NCBI RefSeq assembly: GCF_021646545.1
Contig: NZ_JAKIRP010000006.1
Coordinates: 186,001 to 250,000 of the forward strand
Length of the DNA stretch: 64,000 bases
Reading direction: 5' to 3'
Origin: Chitinophaga filiformis
GTDB lineage: Bacteria; Bacteroidota; Bacteroidia; Chitinophagales; Chitinophagaceae
Part shown: piece by piece, positions 9,306 through 18,564 of the stretch
Numbering within the stretch: position 1 is the stretch's first letter
How the letters are laid out: each line of letters begins with the position of its first letter
Notes under the pieces: generated by a model
The model's database searches: none
Seen by the model: only the letters and a program-made list of their open reading frames with translations
What the model was told of the DNA's origin: nothing
Translations under genes and position numbers: made by a program

Positions 9306-10742
9306 TTAAATTGCTTTAGCGTTGGCAGCGGTGAAATAAATAAGCACAAATGAAAGGATGAACCAGCCGAACATGGCTATGACAGCTAATGTCTGCTGCG
9401 CTGTAACTGATGCCATGGACTGGTAACTGTAGTGAAAATCGGGGAATCCGGTCCAATGCTCTTTCCCGATGATCTGCGGTTTATCATGAGCTGTTTTCAC
9501 ATTACCGATATACTTCATCTGCAATTCATTCATGGTTTGGGCAAGGTTATACCGGTAAACCTCTGCCGCATTCTGAAAATGCCTGTAGGAGTTGAAATCG
9601 GTTCCACTCAAAGCCATGCTGATATTCTTAATACCCAGGAGCGGATTGATAAAGGTGGCATAGCAGCTGATATTATTCTGTTGCTCATAAACATTGTACA
9701 ATTGCTGCAGGCGATTGTTGTATACTTCCGCACTGAGGCGCTCCCCTTCCCGCATCTGAAAACCACTGTAGTTAAAAGGAAGCTGCTGCACGCTATCCAC
9801 ATGATTTGCTTTTAACACGGAATCTTTGAGATGTTTGAAATGCGGATCATCAGGATTATGGCTATCTCCGATCTGAAGCACCTCTTTTTCCACAGCGGTA
9901 TCAAATTCGATCTTACCGGGAGCAGGATGCAGGGCACTACCAATGGCCTGCAAGGTTTTAGGAAGCACGATCGCCATCAGCAGCCAGATGCCGAGCAATT
10001 TCAGCAGAGAAGCCCTGCTATCGCCACTACCGGCCGATATACAGATGGCCACAGTGCTGACAAGCCACAGATAAGCGAGAAAAAAGAACGCCAGACAGAT
10101 GCTCCGCAAACTCACAAAACTATCTGCAGGCAGGGTCGTACATGCAAGTTGTAAGGCAGCGGCCAATACCACCGGCAACAGGAACAGTAATGCTATCAGC
10201 ATCAGGCCGAGACTATTTCCCCAGATAAGTGCACGGAAACCCGCGCCCTGACTCAGGAGTATTTTCAATGTGCCATTTTCTCTTTGCTGCGATATAGCAT
10301 TGAATCCGAGGAAGAATAATATCAGCGGTAATATGACCTGTATCAGCATAGACAAGCTGATCTCGCCAAAGCGCAGCAGCCCGGTACTGAAGCCGGCCTC
10401 ACTGAAGTTGACCGTATTCTGTCTGTGTGCCTCAAGGAACACGGCATTACCGGTATAGCTTTCCATACCATAGTCAAACATGCTTAAAGGATGTTTGAGG
10501 CGAAACGCAAAGGACCCAAAATGGGCCATACGGTGCGGATGTTTATCGGGATTTGCTTCCCAGCTTTGTCTGGCCTGTTGCTGGAAGCTGGTAAGAAGCG
10601 CATTCCGGTCTGCATAGGTCCTATAGCCGGTAAATGCGGCGAAGAGTACCAGCAGCAGCCAGACAATATAAATAGCAGCCAGCGCTTTGCTCCGAAGCGT
10701 TACTTTCAGGAAGTAGCCGGCAATAATCTTTATCTGATTCAT
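9306..10742 (-). CDS. ABC-2 type permease, first of a pair (DUF3526-like)
   Basis: This 478-residue membrane protein has the same layout as its neighbour: N-terminal helix (AAIYIVWLLLVLFAAFTGY), long extracytoplasmic region, the ABC-2 signature NAISQQRENGTLKILLSQG, four central helices and a C-terminal helix (LAVIAMFGWFILSFVLIYF). DUF3526-type permeases are relatives of NosY, the membrane part of the copper-site maturation ABC system, but no nos genes are visible here. The tight gene order with the second permease, a TonB receptor and an ATPase suggests an envelope-spanning transport unit. Confidence 0.87.
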   Translation of the reverse strand: MNQIKIIAGYFLKVTLRSKALAAIYIVWLLLVLFAAFTGYRTYADRNALLTSFQQQARQSWEANPDKHPHRMAHFGSFAFRLKHPLSMFDYGMESYTGNAVFLEAHRQNTVNFSEAGFSTGLLRFGEISLSMLIQVILPLILFFLGFNAISQQRENGTLKILLSQGAGFRALIWGNSLGLMLIALLFLLPVVLAAALQLACTTLPADSFVSLRSICLAFFFLAYLWLVSTVAICISAGSGDSRASLLKLLGIWLLMAIVLPKTLQAIGSALHPAPGKIEFDTAVEKEVLQIGDSHNPDDPHFKHLKDSVLKANHVDSVQQLPFNYSGFQMREGERLSAEVYNNRLQQLYNVYEQQNNISCYATFINPLLGIKNISMALSGTDFNSYRHFQNAAEVYRYNLAQTMNELQMKYIGNVKTAHDKPQIIGKEHWTGFPDFHYSYQSMASVTAQQTLAVIAMFGWFILSFVLIYFTAANAKAI

Positions 10743-10776
10743 GTTGTTGTGTTTTAGCTTTATTTACAGCAGTCCA

Positions 10777-13269
10777 TCAAAAGTTGTAGGTTGCTGTGAG
10801 TGTAGCATTACGAGGCGCTCCCGGGAAAAGGCGTTGATAATTCTGCGCACCAATCCAATAGGTAGTATTCAGCACATTATTCACATTCAATGCAATCTGC
10901 ATATTGCTTTTACCGGGAGTATAATATGCGGCCAGATCCAGCAGCGTGTAAGCAGGTGTTTTAAATGACCTGTCGAACCAGGGCAAACGATCGCCGTTAT
11001 GCTGAACACCCAGACCAATACCCAGGTCCTTCAGCACCGGAACGCCAGCAAGGTTGTATCGTGTCCAGAGACTCGCACTGTTATACGGCGTATTCTGTTT
11101 ACGGGCGCCTTTCAACTGTGGATTAGTGTCTTCCATGATCCTTGCATCGATATAACTATAAGAGGCGAAAACCTGCCAGTTAGGCAACAGGTATCCGGTA
11201 ACATCTATCTCGAAACCATGGCTACGCTCAGCCCCGCGTGTGATGAGGGAATCAGGATAATCAGGCAGATTGGCATTCATCAACAGGTTCTTCTGATTGA
11301 TCTCGTAGAAGGCCAGGTTTACATTCAATTTTCCGTCAAGGAATTCTCCTTTTGCGCCCGCTTCTTTCAGATCGCTGATCAGCGGTTTGAAACGTGAGGC
11401 AGATTGATCGGTCCAGAAGTAGCTGCCGGTGGATGGCAATAGTGTTACCGTGTTACTCTGCGGCTGATATCCCTGCAGGTAAGTTGTGTAAATATTCACC
11501 TGACTGGTGACACCATAAGTGATGCCGATACGAGGTAATGGTTTTTTATTCGTGAACGACAATTCGCGTGGTGCTTTATAGTTGGTGATGTCTTCGAACC
11601 ATTCCTGTCGCAATCCCAATAGTACGATCAATTTATTCCAGCGCAGCTGTTCCTGTATATACAGACCATTTGTTGTGGTCAGCGCTGCAGGAATGGCTGT
11701 GCGGGCATTCAGGTTGTAATCGCTGATATTCCGGATGGTATACGAAGGATTGTTCAGATCGAAGTAATTCACGTTAGGCTTTGGAAGGGTTTGCCCGTTG
11801 TAGGTGACGGTCTGATAATTAGCAGCGTTTGCCGGTACAAAGGAGTTCGCCACGGAGCCGTCTTTAAGCAGGTAACCACGTGCGGAGTTTTGTCCGCCGC
11901 CCTTCAACTTCCGCCAGTTGCTCAGATCATATCCTGCCAGTAATTCATGTTTTACTTTACCAGTTGCGAAATTGAAGTTAAAATAGACATTGACATTATC
12001 CGTATTCCAGTTCTGCTGACGTTGTACAAACTGCATTCCCACCAGAGATGTAACGGGTTGATTGTCTATGTTCACGGCATATGCGTTGGTCGTTCTGTGT
12101 TCCTGCAGGTCTTCACGCCATGTTTGCTTCATGTAGGTCGCATTGATGCTGATGGCCTCATTGAACTTGTGAGACAGGCTCCCTGTGATAATGAGTTCTT
12201 TCGACTTGAAGAAATCACTTCCGGCGCCGAGGTTGAGGGATATGGGCGTGCTACGCAGATCTGTTTTACCCGCAACGGCGCCAAAGATGGGTTGGCCCCT
12301 GTCGAGGTTTCCTGTCATATCGCTGTAAATGACCTCTACGTTAATGGCAGTCTTATTGTTCGGTATGTATGAGAATGAAGGAGAGATGAGCAGCGCATTA
12401 TTCCGCACCAGGTCCCGATAGCTCTGCGCCTGCTGATAGGCGCCGTTGAGACGGTAAAGTAATTTTTTGTCTTTATCCAGCGGGCCCGTAAAATCCATTG
12501 TACCACGGATGGTGCTGAAACTGCCAGCGCTAAGGCTGATTTCCTTCCGGTTGAATGCCAGCGGCTTTTTTGTAACGAGGTTGATACTACCACCGGGGTC
12601 GACACTGGAAAAGGTAGCGCTGGCAGGACCTTTGAGCACTTCTACCCTTTCTATGTTTGCAGTGAGTGGTTGCAGGAAGTAATACTGGTGGGTACGCATT
12701 CCGTTAATGATCTGTCCTTCTTCATTCTGACTGATACCCCGTATAGCGTACTGATTATAATAGCTGGATTGTATGACCCCCGGAATTACCTTTACAGCAT
12801 CTGCCAGCTGGAAAGCCTGACGGTCTTTAATCAGCTCTTTGGTGATAGTACCGATAGACTGTGGCAGTTCTTTATTGAGGATGGCGGTACGGGTGGCGCT
12901 GAAGCTGTATTCGCTGTTATACTTTTTAGATGACCGGCCCATTACCTCAACAGCCTGTAGTTTACCGGATTCCGACAGCAGGATCAGGTTATATTCTCCG
13001 TTACCGGAGAGAGTCAGCCATTCATGAGCGGTTTTGTATCCTATTGCGGATATGAGAATTTCTGCTGCGCCGTCGCGCAGACCTGCCGCTGCATAATATC
13101 CGGAGGTATCTGAGATGGCGGCCTGTGTATTATTTTTTTGTCTGACGGAGACAGATGCACCGGCGACAGGTTGGTTAAATTCGTTTTTCACCTGTCCCCT
13201 GAGTACGTTCTGGCCATAAGCGGCTATACTTGTACTGGCAGACAAGAGCAACAGTAATATATATTTCAT
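10777..13269 (-). CDS. TonB-dependent siderophore-type receptor
   Basis: This 830-residue protein has a signal peptide ending near YGQ, a carboxypeptidase-like domain (about residues 22-95), a plug domain (LPQSIGTITKELIKDRQAFQLADAVKVIPGV, with the ALK-GPASATFSSVDPGGSINLVTKKP motif) and a 22-strand-type barrel ending in the aromatic TATYNF. The plug sequence and length match FhuA/FoxA-like ferri-siderophore receptors. It lies between the ATPase and two permease genes of an ABC-2 system, which is unusual because such receptors normally pair with importers. Possible cargoes are a metallophore or metal chelate. The receptor class is certain, the ligand unknown. Confidence 0.92.
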   Translation of the reverse strand: MKYILLLLLSASTSIAAYGQNVLRGQVKNEFNQPVAGASVSVRQKNNTQAAISDTSGYYAAAGLRDGAAEILISAIGYKTAHEWLTLSGNGEYNLILLSESGKLQAVEVMGRSSKKYNSEYSFSATRTAILNKELPQSIGTITKELIKDRQAFQLADAVKVIPGVIQSSYYNQYAIRGISQNEEGQIINGMRTHQYYFLQPLTANIERVEVLKGPASATFSSVDPGGSINLVTKKPLAFNRKEISLSAGSFSTIRGTMDFTGPLDKDKKLLYRLNGAYQQAQSYRDLVRNNALLISPSFSYIPNNKTAINVEVIYSDMTGNLDRGQPIFGAVAGKTDLRSTPISLNLGAGSDFFKSKELIITGSLSHKFNEAISINATYMKQTWREDLQEHRTTNAYAVNIDNQPVTSLVGMQFVQRQQNWNTDNVNVYFNFNFATGKVKHELLAGYDLSNWRKLKGGGQNSARGYLLKDGSVANSFVPANAANYQTVTYNGQTLPKPNVNYFDLNNPSYTIRNISDYNLNARTAIPAALTTTNGLYIQEQLRWNKLIVLLGLRQEWFEDITNYKAPRELSFTNKKPLPRIGITYGVTSQVNIYTTYLQGYQPQSNTVTLLPSTGSYFWTDQSASRFKPLISDLKEAGAKGEFLDGKLNVNLAFYEINQKNLLMNANLPDYPDSLITRGAERSHGFEIDVTGYLLPNWQVFASYSYIDARIMEDTNPQLKGARKQNTPYNSASLWTRYNLAGVPVLKDLGIGLGVQHNGDRLPWFDRSFKTPAYTLLDLAAYYTPGKSNMQIALNVNNVLNTTYWIGAQNYQRLFPGAPRNATLTATYNF

Positions 13270-13299
13270 GACAGATCTATTGATGATGGGTAGCAGCTT

Positions 13300-14004
13300 T
13301 TATATTGTTTCGAGATAAAGCTGTTGTAATTCGGTGGCGGAAATACCGTTGGTGCTTACAGCATGAACCAGTGTACCTTGTTTCATAATGCCAATACGTG
13401 AGCCCACATTTACAGCATTGAATATGTCGTGCGTAGCCATGAAGATGGTCTTGCCATCTGCAGCGAGCTCCTTGCAGATGGCAGTAAATTCTGCGGTAGC
13501 TTTCGGATCGAGGCCACTGGTAGGTTCATCCATGAAGATCACATCTGCATTTTTGGACAGGGCGATAGCAATGCCTACTTTCTGTCGCATCCCCTTACTA
13601 TAAGTTCCCAGGCGTTTATTATGTGCTTCTGCCTGAAGCCCTGCTTTCAGCAGAAAGGCCGCCAAAGCGTCTCTGGAATAGGAGAAGCCTGCAAGACGGC
13701 TGAAGAAATCAAGGTTCTCTATACCACTGAGGTTCCCATATAACTGCACAACTTCAGGAATATAGGCGACCATGTTTTTAGTTGCCGTATCATTGGGCTT
13801 CACTTCTACCCCCTTGATGAGCGCTTTTCCTCCGGAGGGCTCAAGAAAACCAAGGAACAGATTAATGGTGGTGGTTTTACCTGCCCCGTTTTGTCCGAGG
13901 AGACAGAATACTTCACCGGCATGGATAGTCAGGGATAATTGCCTGAGTGCTGTGTACTGCTGGTATTCTTTTGTAAGATTTACCGCTTCTAATACGACTG
14001 ACAT
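13300..14004 (-). CDS. ABC transporter ATP-binding protein
   Basis: This 234-residue ATPase has Walker A GQNGAGKTT (residues 38-46), ABC signature YSKGMRQKVG, Walker B VIFMDEPTSGLD and the switch His in MATHD. It has the CcmA/NosF-like organisation of drug or lipid exporters that work with ABC-2 permeases. I start it at ATG 14004 (MSVVLEAVNLTKEY); an in-frame upstream start at 14049 would add 15 residues lacking family similarity. It heads the receptor-permease-permease-barrel run, with 30 bases to the TonB receptor gene. Confidence 0.93.
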   Translation of the reverse strand: MSVVLEAVNLTKEYQQYTALRQLSLTIHAGEVFCLLGQNGAGKTTTINLFLGFLEPSGGKALIKGVEVKPNDTATKNMVAYIPEVVQLYGNLSGIENLDFFSRLAGFSYSRDALAAFLLKAGLQAEAHNKRLGTYSKGMRQKVGIAIALSKNADVIFMDEPTSGLDPKATAEFTAICKELAADGKTIFMATHDIFNAVNVGSRIGIMKQGTLVHAVSTNGISATELQQLYLETI

Positions 14005-14139
14005 ATAGATTGATTTGATATTAACAGGAAGGCGCAACTTTCGGGGCACAGTGTTTCCACTGATCCCGAAAGAGCAAGTATGGCAAATGTTTTCCGGGAT
14101 CTATAAGGAGATACGGAGGCACATTAAATCATGATAAAG

Positions 14140-14469
14140 CTAGACGGCTGGAGAGCCCCGGGTGTTATAGTGGCGTGTACAGTCAACCGGCGTGTCTGTT
14201 ATGCAGGACTGGTTATAATGCAGGTAAAAGACAGGAGCCGGATTGAGCCAGGTATCTTCAGTGGATATGTAGGGAGCAAAGGCATGCTCACATATAATGC
14301 ATGAATGCGTGGCTTTAAGCCGTTCTTTATCAGTACCAGGCGCTTTAAAGTATGCATGTGTCGCCTGGTGTGTATGGGAATGCCAGAGCACTACGGGCGT
14401 CATAATGAAGCCGTAAAGCAACAGCATAAGTGTTGCTAAAATGCGCCGGTGTCTAAGGTTTAATCCCAT
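14140..14469 (-). CDS. small membrane-anchored His/Cys protein of the metal block
   Basis: This 109-residue protein has one N-terminal transmembrane segment (ILATLMLLLYGFIMTPVVLW) followed by a short exported domain with clustered His and Cys: HSHTHQATH (30-38), SCIICEH (C57, C60, H62), LHYNQSCI. This resembles the small metal-ligand-rich proteins (DUF2946-like) often found beside TonB-linked metal receptors in Bacteroidota. It has no enzymatic motif. A role in periplasmic metal binding is likely but inferred. It sits between the haem-binding protein and the ATPase gene, all leftward. Confidence 0.72.
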   Translation of the reverse strand: MGLNLRHRRILATLMLLLYGFIMTPVVLWHSHTHQATHAYFKAPGTDKERLKATHSCIICEHAFAPYISTEDTWLNPAPVFYLHYNQSCITDTPVDCTRHYNTRGSPAV

Positions 14470-14596
14470 CTACAATTGTAACAATGTTGCAAATATAGGG
14501 GTTAATAACTGATATAAACAGTTTTTTTGGCTGGTTATTTATCATGTTATGGACGACAAGGGAGTAGTAAGGTCGCTAAAAGCGGACATAAGTAGC

Positions 14597-15061
14597 CTAA
14601 TTTGCTGCAGCAAGGCTATCCCTAAGTTTACCTGCCCATGCGGTTACCAGTTGCTTTTCTTCTTCTGTGAGCCGGGCCTCCTTGTGCAATGAGGTGTAAG
14701 AGGATAAGGGCATGGTACCATCATGGATACTGCTTTCAATTGACCGAAGTTTACTTATCCGCCTTTTAGATGAGTAAGACCCGAAATCGCTGAAATTAAG
14801 CTCTTCTTTCCCTTCCCTGATATGAGATACCAACCACCAGCCCGCAGGTTGTATATAGGAATACCAGGGATACCGGGTTGTATTGCTATGGCAGTCGTAA
14901 CAGGCAGACTCCAAAATCGTCCGTACGCCGGCAGGAACCGGGTATACTTTTGTGATATCTGTCTGCAATACCTGCCCGCTTTGATTGCGGGCAGGTTGTA
15001 TAAACTGAATAACAGCGAAAGCAATGAATAGCATTAACAGCCATGTCTTTGTTCGACGCAT
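14597..15061 (-). CDS. haem-binding domain protein (single CxxCH)
   Basis: This 154-residue protein has an N-terminal membrane anchor or signal (TWLLMLFIAFAVIQFIQ) and one c-type haem attachment motif, CYDCHSN (C54, C57, H58), inside the ESACYDCHSNTTRYPWYSYIQPAGWWLVSHI segment that is characteristic of the Bacteroidota Haem_bd family. It is probably periplasmic and membrane-tethered, carrying one covalent haem. It is 8 bases downstream of the DUF3347 gene. Co-occurrence with copper-binding proteins suggests a redox role in the envelope. Confidence 0.9.
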   Translation of the reverse strand: MRRTKTWLLMLFIAFAVIQFIQPARNQSGQVLQTDITKVYPVPAGVRTILESACYDCHSNTTRYPWYSYIQPAGWWLVSHIREGKEELNFSDFGSYSSKRRISKLRSIESSIHDGTMPLSSYTSLHKEARLTEEEKQLVTAWAGKLRDSLAAAN

Positions 15062-15068
15062 TGCTCCT

Positions 15069-15656
15069 CTATTTTAGTTCTTCCGTTACAGTACCACAGG
15101 CAGACATTTCCTTACCAAAATAGGGATTGGAAATCTCCTTTGTTTCGCTGATCCAGTCAGCTCCCTTGCCATTGTTATACATAGGGCAATGATCATAATA
15201 GAGTTGTTGCCCCGCACCGTAGGTCTTCACCAGTTCATACATATCCTTACTCAGCATTTCAAAGTGTTCCCGTTGATGTTTGATATTACCGGCATTCTTT
15301 CCGATATGCTCCGCATGCTCTCTGGCATCACTCTCTACATCCTCATACACCTTTTTTTGTTCTGCCGTTAATGATGATTTATTGAATTGCTGAAATGCCT
15401 CAACCATAGCATCTCCCGCTGTAGCAGTGCTTTTATCATTATCAATCGCCAGGGCATTCTTCATAGCAAGATAGCTGTTAACGATCGCTTTAACAGGAGA
15501 CTCCGATTGCTGCTTATCTGTTGCTGCTGGCATGTTACCGGAAGTGGCCTGCGCTGATTGTACAGTATCGCTAACTGCTTTTGATTGACTATTGTTGCTG
15601 TTGCAGGCTGTTAAAAAGACCATACTGGTGGCCGCCGTCAAAATAATGTATTTCAT
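15069..15656 (-). CDS. DUF3347 lipoprotein, copper-resistance associated
   Basis: This 195-residue lipoprotein (signal peptide ending in the lipobox LTAC, C18) has a low-complexity Ser/Gln linker, then a DUF3347 domain with helices SYLAMKNALAIDNDKSTA and AREHAEHIGK. It ends with the metal-binding-like YYDHCPMYNNGKGADWISETKEISNPYFGKEM. The same C-terminal pattern occurs at the ends of CusB-like adaptors in Bacteroidota, where it is linked to copper or silver export. It lies between the His-rich protein and the haem-binding protein, read in the same direction. Confidence 0.88.
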   Translation of the reverse strand: MKYIILTAATSMVFLTACNSNNSQSKAVSDTVQSAQATSGNMPAATDKQQSESPVKAIVNSYLAMKNALAIDNDKSTATAGDAMVEAFQQFNKSSLTAEQKKVYEDVESDAREHAEHIGKNAGNIKHQREHFEMLSKDMYELVKTYGAGQQLYYDHCPMYNNGKGADWISETKEISNPYFGKEMSACGTVTEELK

Positions 15657-15788
15657 TTCTGATGTTTTAATGTAATTAATTGATTAGGGGCAGGCGCATA
15701 CCTGCAGGAAAAGGCATATCCCTGTCAATGTGTTAAAAGACAAATACTTTCCAGGGCAATAAGGCCCTGAATGCTTAACAAAAAACAA

Positions 15789-16241
15789 TCAAATCTGAAA
15801 ACTCTGTATGGCTATGCGAATATCCGGTATGGGAGGATGATAGCTCCGGACAAAGTATCTACCATTTACTTTCGCCCGGGAGCAAGTCAAAATATCAATG
15901 TTATAGAATGCGGAAATGAAAACTATGAAGCATGCAGGATTAATACTAAGGTCCGGTACCAGAGGCAAGGATTTGTCAGCCTGGACCAGTCTGATCACAT
16001 TGTCATTACAACAGTTATCTTTCCCTTTCTTTTGATGGTGGTGATGATGATTATTTACATGTGTGTGCTGATGTGATCCTTGTGTTTCCGGTGCTTCAGT
16101 TCCGTTATGTTCATGATGATGTGTAAAATTATGCCCCAGGTCCCGTCCTACAGCACATACAAAACCGACAACCGTATTCAGCAAAAATACGATTAGCAGT
16201 AGTGCTGCATTGCAGCGTCGTATGGACACATTTCTTTTCAT
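15789..16241 (-). CDS. His-rich exported protein of the metal block
   Basis: This 150-residue protein, started at ATG 16241 (MKRNVSIRRC), has one hydrophobic N-terminal segment and then a strongly His-rich stretch: THHHEH at 40-45, SHQHTHVNNHHHHHQ at 56-70, followed by CCND. An upstream in-frame start at 16283 adds 14 residues and overlaps nothing useful. The His cluster plus Cys pair indicates metal binding (Cu, Zn or Ni). It starts 49 bases after the PepSY gene stop. No enzymatic domain is visible. Confidence 0.78.
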   Translation of the reverse strand: MKRNVSIRRCNAALLLIVFLLNTVVGFVCAVGRDLGHNFTHHHEHNGTEAPETQGSHQHTHVNNHHHHHQKKGKDNCCNDNVIRLVQADKSLPLVPDLSINPACFIVFISAFYNIDILTCSRAKVNGRYFVRSYHPPIPDIRIAIQSFQI

Positions 16242-16289
16242 CAAAGTAACTCCAATAAGTGAATTGTTTCTCTCGTAAAGCAAAGCCTT

Positions 16290-17084
16290 TTACATCCCGC
16301 TTTTCCCTGCTGCGGCACTCACCCGTTTCTTTTTAAAGCCTTTAAAACTGATACCATAAAGTACAAAGCCGGAAATGACCGTTATCAGGCCGAATATGGA
16401 AAATACACGGAGCAAAATGTTACTGATGTTATCCCTCGACTGGTAATCCATTGTATGCAACATCCAAAGGAAATCGAATACCCTCCATTTGTTATTACGG
16501 AATTTCTGAACGGTTCCCAGTTCACTGGCTACGTACACAGTTGTGCCTGCAGGATGATCAAATGTGATGGCATACGCTGGTAGTGGACTTTCGCGGTATT
16601 CATGATGCCCGTTTGCTGCAGCAAGGTATTCAACAGATATTACACTGGGCTCCCCCTTGAATCGCTGTTTTGCAACCTGTATCGCCTCTTCCTTCGTCAG
16701 TGGCGCTTTCAATTTCCCCGTAACGGCATCAGCCAGGTAGGTTACTGTCCGCGCGTGATGTTCATGACCAACTCCCGAAAGCGCCTTACTTACACTGCGC
16801 ACCTGATAAAAAAGCCCGCCCGATATTTCAATCAATTGTACGGACACCAATGAATCAACCGGATGCGTTTTACGGATGCTGTCAATTGCAACAGAAGGCG
16901 ACACTATAGCCCCATTAACAGGCAGGAAAGGTGGCTTCTTTTTTTCAAAGTCTCCATGTACCTCATCCATATTGCTCCAGCTAAAGTATAGCCCTCCAAC
17001 TGTCCACAATAAAAACTGTATCCCTAAAATAAGACCCAAATAACGGTGCGCCTTGCGAATGTAGTAGTGTTTACTCTTTGCCAT
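16290..17084 (-). CDS. PepSY-domain membrane protein
   Basis: This protein of about 264 residues, started at ATG 17084 (MAKSKHYYIRKAHRYLGL), has an N-terminal transmembrane helix (LGLILGIQFLLWTVGGLYFSW), two PepSY-like segments (VSPSVAIDSIRKTHPVDSL and KEEAIQVAKQRFKGEPSVISVEYL) and a C-terminal helix (VFSIFGLITVISGFVLYGI). PepSY-TM proteins are common next to TonB receptors for iron or copper and may act as membrane metal reductase components. The in-frame upstream start at 17108 adds eight residues. Confidence 0.88.
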   Translation of the reverse strand: MAKSKHYYIRKAHRYLGLILGIQFLLWTVGGLYFSWSNMDEVHGDFEKKKPPFLPVNGAIVSPSVAIDSIRKTHPVDSLVSVQLIEISGGLFYQVRSVSKALSGVGHEHHARTVTYLADAVTGKLKAPLTKEEAIQVAKQRFKGEPSVISVEYLAAANGHHEYRESPLPAYAITFDHPAGTTVYVASELGTVQKFRNNKWRVFDFLWMLHTMDYQSRDNISNILLRVFSIFGLITVISGFVLYGISFKGFKKKRVSAAAGKSGM

Positions 17085-17228
17085 TGGATTATTAACCTCC
17101 CACTTCAATAGCTATACGTTGATTGCTATTGCGATAATGTAAAAAAATAATGTGGCGGAATTTTGGACGTGTTCGTACTATGCAACGATCTTACAAACAG
17201 ATAGTTTACATCCTGAATTGGGGAGGAA

Positions 17229-17627
17229 TCAGACGCGGAAAATGCAGTTGAATATACGGGACGGTACTTTGCTACTTCGGGGAGGAGCATTGGCCAGCGG
17301 AAACTCTTCGATGACAGAAAAAGGATAAGCCTCGGAAAATCCTGTATGGAAAACGGGGCTGTTAATAGCCACCAGTTGCATAAAGTGAACTGTATTTTCG
17401 GCAGCCTTCTGGTCTTTTTCCAGCTTCACTGTTTTATGCTCATCCCTGCAACATTTCCTGGCGCATTGTTTTTTCTTGTTCATTCCACAGTTACTGCATC
17501 TTTTAGCATCCTCATGCCATAGCTGTACCTTTACCAGCTTTCCCATGCAATAATGCAGGTGAAAGGTAGCGCCGGTAGAGGAACCCACGTAAAGGATTGC
17601 CAATATGAGAACCAGGAACTTTTTCAT
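17229..17627 (-). CDS. HYC_CC_PP family small exported protein
   Basis: This protein of about 132 residues has a signal peptide and all three motifs that name this Bacteroidota family: FHLHYCMGK (25-27 HYC), CARKCC (59-60 CC) and ANAPPRS near the C-terminus (PP). An extra CSNC pair is at 44-47. Family members are found beside copper and heavy-metal genes and are probably periplasmic metal-binding proteins; no biochemistry is implied here. ATG 17627 gives the best signal peptide; a Met three codons upstream (17636) is equally possible. Confidence 0.88.
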   Translation of the reverse strand: MKKFLVLILAILYVGSSTGATFHLHYCMGKLVKVQLWHEDAKRCSNCGMNKKKQCARKCCRDEHKTVKLEKDQKAAENTVHFMQLVAINSPVFHTGFSEAYPFSVIEEFPLANAPPRSSKVPSRIFNCIFRV

Positions 17628-17804
17628 CTCGGACAAAAATAGCAGTAATTCCGAATTAATTACTATACATTTTTTTCTACTTTATGCCGTTATCGGTTGT
17701 AAAACGTTATTTGTGATTGATATTGAATAAGAAAAGACAAAAAATGCCGGTCCGGGACTCTGACAAACGTCCGAGGTTTTTTATTGCTAACATGAAAGAC
17801 GGGG

Positions 17805-18281
17805 TTACCGCCGCGACAATCTGGCTCTCATCTGGTCAATTTCCTTCTGCTGGCTTACACGAATTGCCTCACATAACTTTTTAATCTCAGGATCTTTTAT
17901 GTTGGCCTGCTCGCACATTAAAATAGCTCCCGCATGATGAGGTATCATTGATTTCAGGAATTGCCTGTCAGAAACCGCCGTTTGCTGACGAATAAACAGA
18001 AAGAACCCTACTAATCCAACAAGGGCAGCGCCTATGATTGCCATGTTGAGCTTTTTATTCATATACATACTTCGCATCACCACCAGTTCAATTATTATCA
18101 TGGGCATGGTCATCAACCCCGCCATATAGAATTGGTTGATGTTCGGGATTACATTGCTAAACGAGTTAACCATTGAATACATCAGCACATACATGCTTAT
18201 GAATGACAGTACAGCCATAATAATAAGGTGTTTATAGTGATTGGCATGCCTGTTATGCTTCATGCTTTCTTTATTTTCCAT
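17805..18281 (-). CDS. DUF305 membrane protein
   Basis: This 158-residue protein has three or four hydrophobic helices in its first 100 residues (LIIMAVLSFISMYVLMYSMV, FYMAGLMTMPMIIIELVVM, AIIGAALVGLVGFFLFI), followed by a DUF305 C-terminal helix pair with the typical FLKSMIPHHAGAILMCEQA (HH at 115-116). DUF305 domains have a ferritin-like helical look and occur with copper-resistance genes. A second Met at residue 7 is an alternative start. The gene is upstream of the HYC_CC_PP gene, with about 180 bases between. Confidence 0.87.
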   Translation of the reverse strand: MENKESMKHNRHANHYKHLIIMAVLSFISMYVLMYSMVNSFSNVIPNINQFYMAGLMTMPMIIIELVVMRSMYMNKKLNMAIIGAALVGLVGFFLFIRQQTAVSDRQFLKSMIPHHAGAILMCEQANIKDPEIKKLCEAIRVSQQKEIDQMRARLSRR

Positions 18282-18306
18282 AATGATACTTTTAGCTCTC
18301 TGTTAA

Positions 18307-18564
18307 TTACATTTTTCTCGTCGTCTTCATTAAAGAAGGATATATTCTTAAATATACCTGCATGGCCATCGGATTTTTACCGTACAAATTGTTAAGAGAT
18401 TCGGGTGCATCATAAATACTCCACTGTGCACCGCCGGCTATTCTGGTGTTCCGTATTTCAAACAGATCATAACCGGCACCTAATGTGAAGGCGTGAATGT
18501 TGAATATATCATGGCTTTCAAACATAGGCTCAAGCACCAGTAAGATTACTACTTTTATTCCCTT
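18307..18564 (-). pseudogene. 3' remnant of a copper-block outer-membrane barrel gene
   Basis: Only the last ~80 codons of a gene remain. The readable end EPMFESHDIFNIHAFTLGAGYDLFEIRNTRIAGGAQWSIYD ... LYGKNPMAMQVYLRIYPSLMK looks like the closing strands of an outer-membrane beta-barrel found in Bacteroidota copper-resistance clusters. Upstream the frame runs into a stop at 18565-18567 with no start codon other than a weak GTG, and no signal peptide or barrel body. It lies 25 bases upstream of the DUF305 gene and reads the same way. It is a truncation left by a deletion rather than a functional small gene. Confidence 0.65.

Noticed and set aside
5548..14004. nos (nitrous oxide reductase maturation) cluster
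   Set aside because: The ATPase and permeases are NosF/NosY-like in type, but no nosZ, nosD or nosL-like gene is present.
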